From: Alviniconcha marisindica
Lineage: Eukaryota > Mollusca > Gastropoda > Provannidae
Length of the DNA stretch: 64,000 nt
Direction of reading: 5' to 3'
NCBI GenBank assembly: GCA_018857735.1
Contig: JABMCL010001622.1
Location: 285,001-349,000, forward strand
Positions 45,531 through 56,230 of this stretch are shown here, in pieces (positions within the stretch are counted from its first letter, which is position 1; each line of letters starts with the position of its first letter). The position numbers and the translations under genes were made by a program. Under the pieces are notes generated by a model that did no database searches, was not told the origin of the DNA, and was given only the letters and a program-made list of their open reading frames with translations.

Positions 45531-48500
45531 CATCACGCACAAACAATGAATCTCTACACGCTCTCTCTCAGTCTCACTCTTGAATTAGAAGAAGAAGAAG
45601 AAAAAGTTCAGCATAACTCTGCTCCTATTTTCAGGGGTTATCATTATCTTTTCCTTTGTTTAGGTTAACGTTAGCACAGAGAAGGAGACGGAGGAAGCAA
45701 GGGCGGTGAAGGAAATCATGCGGCTGAAGGGTCTGACTGTGATCCAGGAGCAGGTGGCCAAGTACATCACAGACCTCAAACAAGGTGCTCTGCTGGCTTC
45801 GTGCTCTTGCTGCATTGTGTGTGCTGCGTGTCGTTGGTCATGTTTGAACAGTGTTGTCTACCTATGCTGGTGTGTCCATTGTTTCTTGGTGTGTCCATTG
45901 TTTCTTAGTTGTATGTTGCATTTATAACAATCTTTAGTTTGGTGTCCGTATTTGTTCTGTTGTTTGTATTGTGCAGCACTTTGAGCAAAAGCGAAACATT
46001 TTCTACTAGCCTGCAGGGGCTTCTTAGAATAGGAAAATCCACTGGCACAAAGGAATTGGTACTTGCCCAAGATTTCTTTACCCCAACTTCTTGAGGGGTG
46101 GAGGATGGGGGATGTATTTCCCTTTTATTTTCAGTCGAGTTAAAATGGTGATGGAATTGCATTGCAGATGACACTGCTCCAATTTCTTCCTTGGCAATCG
46201 GAAAGTTGAAAAAAACAGAGAAATAATTGCAGCAAGAAAACTTTTGACTCACCCAACAGGCTGGGTGTGGTGGGTCTTGATGTGTCCAGAGGCTTTTTGT
46301 CTGCCTTGAGCGATCAGCTGACTGAGTACGTTTCTGATTGATTGACCTTATATATGATTGATGATCGTTTCTGCAGCCCAGCATGCCAGCTGTGTATATA
46401 AAAGGGTTGTAAAAAGCATTAACAGGAGCTGTGTGCGAGTCGAGGTGGCTGTCCTGGGCTGTCCATCTTAACGAGCCTTCTGGTTTCCGTGGACGTAAAG
46501 CTATACTGAACCATGCTTTGGCATTGGTCTTAGCTTGTCCCTAATATGTCAGCTGACATCTGAAGACATTAAACAACACTACCTACCATTAGTGCAGAGT
46601 ATCAATCTATCATGCTGCAGCTATGGGCACCAAGCTCACCAGACTGTGCAGAAGTTGGTGACATGAGAGCTGAATGGGGAGGAATGATGACATACCCGAT
46701 GTGTTTATTGGTTTAGTCTGCACGCATATATTTTAAGTTTTTTAGGGTTGTGTGACCTGAAATGTGCAGTGTAGGAGTTGCCTTCCTACAAAGTTGGTTC
46801 CTGTGACTACAGGATGTACTTCTGGTGAAGTTTATATCCCTTGTATTTACTTGCATACCAGGTGAGAGTTACCACAGGTGACTGGTCTTTGTTGTTGTGT
46901 TTGTGTGATGTCATTTGAGCACCAGTTAACTCCCTTGTGTGTCGATGCTTGTGACTGGAGTTGGCTGTATTCAAAGAAATGTTGCTGCTTTTAAATCCAG
47001 GATTTAAATTTCCTTTTCAGAATACAGTCAAGGTATCATCCTTCCTTCCAAGAACTCTGCAGCTCCTGCAGCATCAAAACAGCAAAAATAAAGAGGTAAG
47101 TGCCGTCTGTGCAGTGGCTTTACGTTAGATTAAAACAGTGATGTGTGCGACAGTGAAGTGTTTTCATCGCAGCTTAAGACTTGGGTTTGTTCAGCAGTGT
47201 CTTTGTTGTGGCACAGTGTTTACCTTGTGTTGCATTTTGTTTCATTCACATCATTTATAAATATTTGAATGTTGTTTTCATTCCAGAATCTTGCCAAACA
47301 GGAGTTGAACAAAGTGGTCCAGAGCACATCGTCATCATCATCAAAGGGCGTTGGTGTTCGAATCCCAACCACCACCGTCACACTGAAGGAAACGTTTAAG
47401 TGCAGGGCTGCAGATCTATACCGTGCCCTCACAGTCAAAGAGGTGGGTTGTGTGTCCATTTAGTGATGCGGTCACTGGCATCTCGGTGACTAGGCTGTCC
47501 CTGGTCGACTGAACAGTCCTTTCTGGTGCAGCTGTGTTGGTTGATTGAACAGTCATGTTGACCTTAGGCTGTCCCTGGTCGATTGAACAGTCCTTTCTGG
47601 TGCAGCTGTGTTTATCTTAGGCTGTCCCTGGTTGATTGAACAGTCCTTTCTGGTGCAGCTGTGTTTATCTTAGGCTGTCCCTGGTCGATTGAACAGTCCT
47701 TGCTGGTGCAGCTGTGTTTATCTTAGGCTGTCCCTGGTTGATTGAACAGTCCTTTCTGGTGCAGCTGTGTTGGTTGATTGAACAGTCATGTTGACCTTAG
47801 GCTGTCCCTGGTCGATTGAACAGTCCTTTCTGGTGCAGCTGTGTTTATCTTAGGCTGTCCCTGGTCGACTGAACAATCCTTTCTGTGCAGCCATGTTGAT
47901 CTTAGGCGGTCCCTGGTTGACTGACCAATCCTTTCTGTGCAGCCATGTTGATCTTAGGCGGTCCATGATTGGTGGATTGCAGTCCTTAGAGGTGCAGCTG
48001 GTTTTTGTTTTAACTTTTTTCTTAAATTCAGTTTATGTGGAGAGAACATCAACATCCATTCACCTAATCACATTGTACATTTAGTAATAAGGTGGAAGCA
48101 AAAAGTTACCCGCAGCAGTCTTTCAGAGGAATAATAATATGGAGCAGGGGAAACTTGGGCGATTTCCCATTACAGGAAATCCACACTCAATGGAGAGGAA
48201 AGAGGTGCAGCTGTGTTGAGCTTAGGTTGTTCCTGATTGACTGAAGTCGTTACTGGTGCAGCTGTGTTGAGCTTAGGTTGTTCCTGATTGACTGAAGTCG
48301 TTACTGGTGCAGCTGTGTTGAGCTTAGGTTGTTCCTGATTGACTGAACAGTCCTTACTGGTGCAGCTGTGTTGAGCTTGGCTGTTCCCTGACTGAACAGT
48401 CCTTACTGGTGCAGCTGTGTTGAGCTTGGCTGTCCCTGACTGAACAGTCCTTACTGGTACAATGTGTTGAGCTTGGGCTGTTCCCGATTGAACAGTCCTT

Positions 48501-50347
48501 ACTGGTACAACTGTGTTGAGCTTGGGCTGTTCCCGATTGAACAGTCCTTATTGGTGCAGCTGTGCTGGGCTTGGGCTGTCCCTGACTGAACAGTCCTTAC
48601 TGGTGCAGCTGTGCTGGGCTTGGGCTGTCCCTGACTGAACAGTCCTTACTGGTGCAGCTGTGCTGGGCTTGGGCTGTCCCTGACTGAACAGTCCTTACTG
48701 GTGCAGCTGTGTTGAGCTTCGGCTGTCCCTGACTGAACAGTCCTTACTGGTACAACTGTGTTGAGCTTCGGCTGTCCCTGACTGAACAGTCCTTACTGGT
48801 ACAACTGTGTTGAGCTTGGGCTGTTCCCGATTGAACAGTCCTTACTGGTACAACTGTGTTGAGCTTGGGCTGTTTCCCGATTGAACAGTCCTTACTGGTG
48901 CAGCTGTGCTGGGCTTGGGCTGTCCTGACTGAACAGTCCTTACTGGTGCAGCTGTGTTGAGCTTGGCTGTCCCTGACTGAACAGTCCTTACTGGTACAAC
49001 TGTGTTGGCTTGGGCTGTTCCCTGACTGAACAGTCCTTACTGGTCAGCTGTGTTGAGCTTGGGCTGTTCCGACTGAACAGTCCTTATGGTGCAACTGTGC
49101 TGGGCTTGGGCTGTCCCTGACTGAACAGTCCTTACTGGTGCAGCTGTGTGGCTTGCGGCTGTCCCTGACTGAACAGTCCTTACTGGTGCAGCTGTGCTGG
49201 GCTTGGGCTGTCCCTGACTGAACAGTCCTTACTGGTGCAGCTGTGTTGAGCTTTGGCTGTCCCTGACTGAACAGTCCTTACTGGTACAACTGTGTTGAGC
49301 TTGGGCTGTTCCTGATTGAACAGTCCTTATTGGTGCAGCTGTGCTGGACTGCAGGTAGTCCATGATTGAACAGTCTGTATTGGTTCAGTGGTGTTAAGCA
49401 TATTATGTGCAGTTTGCATTTTTGAGATTAAATGTTTTTGCTAAATAGTTTTCTTAGGCACATAGCAGTTTTCCAGATCTCAGTAGTGCGCTCGGGTATT
49501 AACTAAAGCCTATAGTGAAAAAAGAAGAAAATAATATTGATAATGGACCTGGTGGTGCCTGCAGTGACATGATGCCTGTTTGCTATGTGCAGATGGTACA
49601 GGCATACACCGGCAGTGATAGCGTGATGGAGGCGGCCACTGGCGAACGCTTCGTTCTCATGGGGGGCAACGTCATGGGCGAGTTCACACAACTGGTCAGT
49701 CAGCATTTCATTCTGACAGGTGTAAAGGTTAAAGGAGGTTTGCATCAAGTGGAGCAGTGGCTGGGGATTGGCGCCCTTTCCCCGTTCACTCTCTCTTGCA
49801 GGAAGTCTCACAGTGGAGAAGGGATCTTCTCTAGTGTTGGTGGTTTCTACTCGTTTGTGAAACTTGAGCTGCTTACCCAGCCACAGCCACTTTCTGCAAA
49901 ACATTTGTTGCATGAGGAATAATCAGCTACTGGATGTTTGTTTATTTGTAATTACTAATTCTGCCATTATGTAAAATACAGCAATAGCAACCCCCCAATA
50001 AATCAATAACACCCCCCCCCCCTCCCCCCACCCCAATCCTCTTCTTTTTTTAGTGATTGATACATACTGGTCTCTGATTTGTTAACTTATGCAACTGCTT
50101 TTGTTTTTTGTGTGCCCATCAGGTTCCAGACCAAAAATTGTGTATGCGGTGGCGGATGAAGTCATGGCCAGATGAACATTATTCCAATGTGACCATTCAG
50201 CTGGAGGAAAAAGCCGACGAAACCATTCTTTCGCTAAAACAGACAGGTGTGCCAGATCGGGAGGTTGACCAAACAAAGGAAGGCTGGAAAGTCAACTTCT
50301 GGGACAGGATGAAACAAATCTTTGGATTTGGTGCTAGACTGTTCTGA
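43435..50347 (+). CDS. AHSA1: AHSA1/2, activator of Hsp90 ATPase (one apparent frameshift)
   Basis: This cytosolic cochaperone stimulates the Hsp90 ATPase. Nine exons: 43435-43514, 44285-44364, 44682-44792, 45213-45298, 45664-45784, 47021-47095, 47287-47442, 49593-49694, 50123-50347. The start ATG gives MAKWGEGDPRWIVEERPD and NVNNWHWVEKDATNWS, which contains the regulatory NxNNWHW motif. The Aha1 amino-terminal domain runs from about residue 12 to 150 (GKLIFFYEWVL, GTFEIPNLSEEN). A Ser/Ala linker follows, then the START-like carboxyl domain (PTTTVTLKETF, ERFVLMGGNVMGEF, MRWRMKSWPDEHY), ending FGFGARLF like the family. Total 1036 nt is one over a multiple of three. The excess is in an A-run at 47084-47088, where exon 6 meets an in-frame TAA. 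With one A fewer, the frame and phase both agree. This may be assembly error or a real lesion. Confidence 0.92.
43764..43982. repeat. Inverted repeat flanking a (CA)n run in AHSA intron 1
   Basis: The left arm (43764-43820: CCACTTTTAGCCACGTCGG, CCTCAAATGGTTTGAGGATG) is inverted relative to the right arm (43925-43982: CATACCATTTGAGGACCGC, CCGACGGGGCTAAAAGTGG). The arms are about 55 bp and enclose a CA microsatellite. It is probably a decayed foldback MITE. Confidence 0.75.
45478..45530. repeat. (CA)n microsatellite in AHSA intron
   Basis: About 25 CA units separate exons 45213-45298 and 45664-45784. Open frames through it are artefacts. Confidence 0.95.
46425..46595 (+). mobile_element. SINE-like element in AHSA intron 5
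   Basis: Shares ordered blocks with the reverse complement of 4515-4665: GAGTCGAGGTGGC, CCTGGGCTGTCC, AACGAGCCTTCTGGTTTCC, GTGGACGTAAAG, CTTGTCCCTAATATGTCAG and GACATTAAACAACACTACC. The rest of the 45785-47020 intron shows nothing I can name. Confidence 0.7.
47490..49395. repeat. ~1.9-kb minisatellite filling AHSA intron 7
   Basis: About 35-40 units of 45-60 bp carry GGCTGTCCCTGACTGAACAG, TCCTTACTGGTGCAGCTGTG and TTGAGCTTGGG. At least three subtypes are spatially grouped: a GGTCGATTGAACAG block on the left, a TTCCTGATTGACTGAAGTCG block near 48230, and a main block on the right. The ~190 bp at 48000-48190 is unique sequence interrupting the array. Units contain acceptor-like GGTGCAG but no recognisable exon copy. 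Confidence 0.9.
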
Positions 50348-50612
50348 TGAAGACTCCTGTAGGGACAGACTGCTTAGGTTCTTCGTTTTTTGTTTTCACA
50401 AAACAGGAAAAAGGCATTTAAACACATGGCATTGAGATGGAACAGTTGCTGTGTTGATCAGCAAACCATCAGATATTAAATTTTGACCCTGCTACTTTGC
50501 TATGGATACAGACCTGCGGAAAGTGTGTCGAGGCCTGCAAAACTTCAGAGCCTAGTGCCCGTGGCTTGTAGGACGAAGTGTTTCATGTCTGGGTCGGTTT
50601 GATCCATTGTGG

Positions 50613-50618
50613 AATAAA
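50613..50618 (+). terminator. Candidate AHSA polyadenylation signal
   Basis: AATAAA about 265 bp after the stop codon, the first canonical hexamer downstream. Others lie near 51048 and 51722. Confidence 0.5.
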
Positions 50619-50619
50619 C

Positions 50620-51785
50620 AGAATGTTACACCAGTTCTCGATTTGGTTCACAAGTTTATGTGTGGATCCGAGCTTCTTTGTGTACAGTTCCAAGCATATG
50701 TTGTAATATGTGAGAATGTAGTACTAAGCAGTTGGTATTGGGCTTATCTCGCAAAGGCAAAGCAGGACTGTCACCTTGGCAGGCTTCGACACGCGATGGC
50801 TGCAGGAAGTGCAGTGAAACAGCAAACCAAGAGGCAATAGCAGTCGACACTGATGTCCAAGTTGCCAATGTCCAGTTTTCTCCACAGAGGTACCGGTGGC
50901 AGACGCGAGATGGCAATTGTGTGAGCAACACACGAGATTGCAACTGTGTGAGCAACACACACACTGCTAGTAGGAGCCACAGGCTTTTGCATTTTAAAGT
51001 AGTCCAACTTCATCCCGTAGTGTGAAAATTCCCATGCCTGTGATGGCGAATAAACTTGGATGGATTTTGGGGTGGGGTGGGGGGGGTGTATATCACACCA
51101 TCACAGAATGCTTGTGCATCATGATAAGCAGTGATGTCACCGCTTTCATCCCTTTGATTTGTTATGAATTTATGCTGTAACTTTTTTAAGGAACAAGGTG
51201 AACTGAAGAGGGTTCAAGGCTGGGTTGGTCTGCTTTCTGGCCGATCGCTTTACTCCCAGGCCAAAACGATCAAGCGGGTAAAGGTGAACCTGTGGGTGTA
51301 CATATCTAAGTCCCTGAATTCCCCTGTTCTTTTCTGTGTGTTGCTGATGTGGCTGTCGTCACAGTTGCACAGATCAACGATACAAAGGTTCACAATGTTG
51401 AACCAAACACATCACTGTTGCCTGCAAGCAAAAGTGTTTGTTAATACGGATTTGATTCTGTTTACTTTTTAATATTGTGCTATAATGGAACTATACCAAC
51501 TGTGGACTATAGTAGCCCATAGTAGCGTTCCAGAAATGATGATGCAAAAGATGCGAAGTTGTGCATTGCTGTTACCCTGTTAGTAGCAGTTTCCATTTTG
51601 GGTGGGGGGGGGGGGGGGGGCTGTGGTCGCCGAGGAAAGAATTCTTTTTAAGTTATGGGCTTTGTTGTTAAACATGTGTCTCAATGTTCATGTTGTAGGG
51701 TGCAAAAGAGTTGATGACTAATAATAAAGTGTTTTATCCAAGCTGTGTGTGTAGTTTGATGTCACGCATGAAGACCTTCAATCTG
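50620..51785. other. Intergenic stretch after AHSA
   Basis: Contains G-rich runs (51070-51090 and 51602-51621), a small duplicated phrase (GTGAGCAACACAC at 50920 and 50948) and nothing with splice support or homology that I recognise. Confidence 0.4.
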
Positions 51786-51819
51786 CCTGCAGTCTCATGC
51801 TTCATGGGCAGTGGCTCCT

Positions 51820-52110
51820 GTCATGTCTGACTTCTTTCTGGGTGTCCCAATTCCATGACGTTTTCCTGGGTGTCCCAACTCCATGACTGACTGCTTCCTG
51901 GGTGTCCCAATTCCATGACGTTTTCCTGGGTGTCCCAACTCCATGACTGACTGCTTCCTGGGTGTCCCAACTCCACAACTGGCTTTTTCCTAGGTGTCCC
52001 AGCTCCATAACTGGCTTTTTCCTGGGTGTCCCAACTCCGTGACGGACATTTTCCTGGGTGTCCCAACTCCATAACTGGCTTTTTCCTGGGTGTCCCAACT
52101 CCCAGCCATG
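51820..52110. repeat. ~30-bp minisatellite
   Basis: About nine units of TTCCTGGGTGTCCCAA(C/T)TCC then (A/C)ATGAC or ATAACTGGCTTT. Higher-order 60-bp repetition occurs at the left (51840-51960). The long minus-strand frames are periodic. Confidence 0.85.
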
Positions 52111-52454
52111 TGGCACGGCTCTCAAATACTGATGGATTCCACAAAGGGGTTTCCAGCTAATGAACGTGGCATCACAAAACCAGCGCATTCTTGTGTAAAA
52201 CGGGTTGCTCATGCCTTCCTCTGCATTGGCATGCAATTTCTGAGGAGGAGTTGCACAGGAGGGTCCTGCGACGACTGCCTCAAGCTTTTGGAAGGATTCT
52301 GGTTCACAGGAACCTTTACTGTTCAGCAAGCTGTCCTGCGGCAAAGATGACTAAATTGCATCATCTTGTGGCAAGTCCTTCACCGTGCATACTTTGCTTT
52401 TAACCCCGACTGACTAACTGGGCGCTTTGAACACCATGTGTGTGTGTGTGTGTG

Positions 52455-52800
52455 TGTTGGTTAGATGAGTGGAAACCCCAAAGGGTGGTCTGGTTAGATG
52501 AGTGGAAACCCCAAAGGGTGGTCTGGTTAGATGGGCGGAAACCCCAAAGGGTGGTCTGGTTAGATGAGCGGAAACCCCAAAGGGTGGTCTGGTTAGATGA
52601 GTGGAACCCAAAGGGTGGTCTGGCTACACAGGTCATGGAGGTCAAGATCATACCTCAGAAACCCCAAAGGGTGGTCTGGTTAGATGGGCATCGTCTCAGA
52701 GGTCAAGAATACAGAGATGCAAAAGGGTGGTCTGGTTAGATGGGTGGTTGTACAAGTCACGGCTACCTGGAGGCCCCAAAGGGCAGTCTGGATAGACGTG
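52455..52800. repeat. ~33-bp minisatellite
   Basis: Units carry GGTTAGATGAGTGGAAACC then CCAAAGGGTGGTCT, five clean copies followed by longer diverged ones. The 33-bp unit is a multiple of three, which keeps frames open on both strands. A short GT microsatellite lies at the left edge. Confidence 0.85.
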
Positions 52801-52845
52801 GTCATCAAAATGTGACCAAGATTACACCGACCATAGAGGTGGTTA

Positions 52846-53460
52846 AGCCTGTTCTTAACTGGGCGAATGTTTGTTCGCCGAACATACTTCAGACACTTTG
52901 ACGAACTATGATTCGTTTCTCAATTGAACTTTTAGTTCACCAAATATGGTTTGGACAGTCCAAACTTTACTTTGTTCTCAACTGGCTCGTAATGAGATGC
53001 AAGCTTCGGCCCGAACTTGCGGCAGATGCGCAGCAGACAGCATGATCGAAAATGTAGGCTAAATTCAAGTCAATATACTTTAATCATCCCTCACAGGGTA
53101 ATTCAACTAACTGCTATCTCATTCTGGGTCTCCGAGACAAGGCTGCGCCTCCCACAAGTCAACAAATCAACACATTCCCTCCGAAGCGAGTGAAGAACCT
53201 AGCGACACTGTCATCCATTTTAATTTTTTCTTCATCCACAGGAGAGCTCTGCTCTCAACCAATCAGAGGCAATGATCGTCGAATAGGGCGAATGTTCCCA
53301 GAACATGCTGAGCGAAGCTTTTTGGACCCCTAATATAGCTTTGACGAATACTTCCATCTAGGTTCACGAAGAAAAGTTTGCCCAATTAAGAACCAACTAG
53401 GTTCGCTGAATACTTCCAACTAGGTACACGAAGAAACATTCGCCCAATTAAGAACGGGCT
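52846..53460. mobile_element. PIF/Harbinger-like MITE, 615 bp, with TTA target duplication
   Basis: The termini are inverted repeats. The left starts AGCCTGTTCTTAACTGGGCG then AATGTTTGTTCG. The reverse complement of the right gives AGCCCGTTCTTAATTGGGCG then AATGTTTCTTCG. TTA is present immediately on both sides (52843-52845 and 53461-53463). A 3-bp TTA duplication is typical of PIF/Harbinger. The right terminal module occurs twice in direct orientation (53343-53388 and 53408-53455). There is no transposase frame, so it is non-autonomous. Confidence 0.85.
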
Positions 53461-53604
53461 TTAGGCAGGTGGTCATTAAAAAGGTTGGGACTATAAAGAT
53501 CCCAAAGGGAGGTTTGGATAGTTCGATGGTTGCCACAAAGTGGTCAAGAGTACACTGTGGAGACCCAACGGGTCATCACGCTGGACAATTCGCTGATGGA
53601 ACGT

Positions 53605-54020
53605 GGTCACCAAGGCAGGTTTGAGTGTAAGAAACAAGTGGTCACCAAGGCAGGTTTGAGTGTAAGAAACAAGTGGTCACCAAGGCAGGTCTGAGTGTAA
53701 GAAACAAGTCACCAAAGCAGGTTTGAGTAAAAACAAGTGATCACCAAGGCAGGTTTGAGTGTAAGAAACAAGTGGTCACCAAGGCAGGTTTGAGTGTAAG
53801 AAACAAGTGGTCACCAAGGCAGGTTTGAGTGTAAGAAACAAGTGGTCATTAAGGCAGGTTTGAGTGTAAGAAACAAGTCGCTAAGGCACATTTGTAAGAA
53901 ACAAGTGGTCAGCAAGGCAGGTTTGAGTGTAAGAAACAAGTGGTCACCAAGGCAGGTTTGACTGTACGAAACAAGTGGTCACTAACGCACGTTTGACTAA
54001 GAAACAAGTCACTAAGGCAC
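53605..54020. repeat. ~37-bp minisatellite
   Basis: About eleven units of AAGTGGTCACCAAGGCAGGT then TTGAGTGTAAGAAAC, decaying to the right with short deletions. No coding content is supported. Confidence 0.85.
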
Positions 54021-55640
54021 GTTTGATCTTACGAAAGAAAACACCAAACACAGCATGGTTGAAGCAATTCTTCATTCATTTCTCATGTTCCATTGCCTGT
54101 CCACAGCCACCACACCACTAACTTGCCTTTTGCACTCCATCATGTATTTATGCACTTTTTGTACTTTGCAGGCACGGACAATTGGCAGCACTGTGCTGGT
54201 ACACATTCACTCGCAACAAAATCCTCAATCACTTGGTCTCCATGAAAACAAACGTGTAAAATAGCCTGGCAATATAGGCCCTGAAACGGGTCAAAAATAC
54301 ACATTACAAGTATGTGCATGAAACGATATATACCCGACAACACTCGCCATGACCTTGCAGACAGTACGCTGAATGACAGTACGACCGCCGTTACCTAAAC
54401 CACCCCTCCCCGTCCCGCAGCAAAAACAAACTACAAAATGACCCCCCGAAACCTGCCACAAGTCTCACTTTCCCTTCCGAAGCAGGCTTGAGAATGGGAG
54501 TGGATTCAGATCTGTCCTCAGGCACAAACCTGGCAATGATGTAACAACGATAAACGAGCCGTACAGGTGTTCAAGCACTGATGTCAGTGGCTGCGAATTC
54601 ACTCTAAATCCTTTCCATAAATATATACGATTTCTTGAGCTCACACCTTTGTTGATATTTGTTAAAAACAGCAACATTCTTAAAACATTTCAACCCATTC
54701 CTAGCACCCACCCGAAAACAACATTTTGACAGCAGAATGTCTTGAATGCCGTTTACACATGGGTAGAATCCGCCTAATTTGACTATAACCACAGCAGTAC
54801 ATTTTCACAATCTTTGTACACAGTGTATATATATATACATGTGGAAACGAAAACATCAGTCAAGCCAGAAGCAACCATCCCACACGCTCGCATCATACAA
54901 CATTTTTAACAGCAAAGCCATTCCACTTGGTTCCACAAACACTCGTTTGATCAGTTTCAACATCAGTGTTGATCAGTTTTAAATCACAATGTCAGACATG
55001 CACACGCACATTGAATCTGCCGTGCTTTTCTTTGAAAGACCTGGCCACTGATCGGTTTCAGTAAACGTGAGTAAAATAAAATTGGGCACGGCGGGGACGT
55101 GGGAAACGTTACACAGACACACCAGTCATGAGATGGTGGGTCGTTCGTATCACGCAACACTCACTCTCCAATCACGTTCATGGGATTGACAGATTTGATT
55201 CATTTCTGCGACAGGGTGTGCCATCTTCAATACTCTTTGCAGCCTTTACATCAGAATGCAGCTGTTTTTGGCGTGACATTTCCCTGTGCTGGTTTGACAC
55301 AAGAATAAACAAGGGAAATTATTCAATGTGGACATTCAGGCAGAAACATTGTGCACATCATCCAAAGAGGATTTCTCAACAATGAAACTAGGCACCATAG
55401 CAAAGTTATGGACTGAAATCCTTTTTTTTCTTTTTTAAAGTGGCAACCCTCGCCTGCAACAAAGGAAGCAGAGCTATCCTTGTAAAAAAAAAAAAGTATT
55501 CCAAACGAGTAGCTAATATCAGTTGTCCCTCTTCACATTTCTGTACAGGTTTTGCAATGTTAGTTTCCCACTGTACTTCCAAATTGTTGTATGCCAAGAC
55601 GTGAGGCACCGCTCAGTCCTTTCCACAGCAAAATGGTGCA
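54020..55640. other. Unannotated intergenic sequence
   Basis: AT-moderate unique sequence with a short (TA)n run near 54826. I find no exon with matched splice sites and no recognisable protein block on either strand. It may include 3' UTR or downstream sequence of the minus-strand gene. Confidence 0.35.
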
Positions 55641-55644
55641 AGCC

Positions 55645-56230
55645 CATTGCCACAGATGGCCCATTGCCACATGCTTGCCACTTTCACGCTGTGACAGATG
55701 GCCCATTGCCACATGCTTGCCACTTTCACACTGTGACAGATGGCCCATTGCCACATGCTTGCCACTTTCACACTGTGACAGATGGCCCATTGCCACATGC
55801 TTGCCACTTTCACACTGTGACAGATGGCCCATTGCCACATGCTTGCCACTTTCACACTGTGACAGATGGCCCATTGCCACATGCTTGCCACTTTCACACT
55901 GTGACAGATGGCCCATTGCCACATGCTTGCCACTTTCACACTGTGACAGATGGCCCATTGCCACATGCTTGCCACTTTCACACTTGGGGACAGAGGGCCC
56001 CATCCCACTTCCCATTCACACAGGGTTAAGCTTGCCACTTTTAAACTGTGACAAAGGGCCCATTGCCACATGCTTGCCACTTTCACACTGTGACAGATGG
56101 CCCATTGCCACATGCTTGCCACTTTCACACTGTGACAGATGGCCCACTGCCACAAGCTTGCCACTTTCAAACTGTGACAAACGGCCCACTGCCACATGCT
56201 TGCCACTTTCAACCTGTGACAAACGGCAGA
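55645..56230. repeat. 42-bp minisatellite, about 13 copies
   Basis: Units of CAGATGGCCCATTGCCACAT, GCTTGCCACTTTCACACTGT and GA are almost identical at 55690-55980. They resume at 56040-56225 after a diverged stretch. A unit of 14 codons keeps five or more frames open on both strands. Length alone explains the 150-230 residue frames, so I annotate no gene. Confidence 0.92.

Noticed and set aside
52400..52739. Paired open frames on both strands with Trp-Leu-Asp-Glu and Thr-Arg-Pro-Pro repeats
   Set aside because: A 33-bp minisatellite; both strands are open for the same periodic reason.
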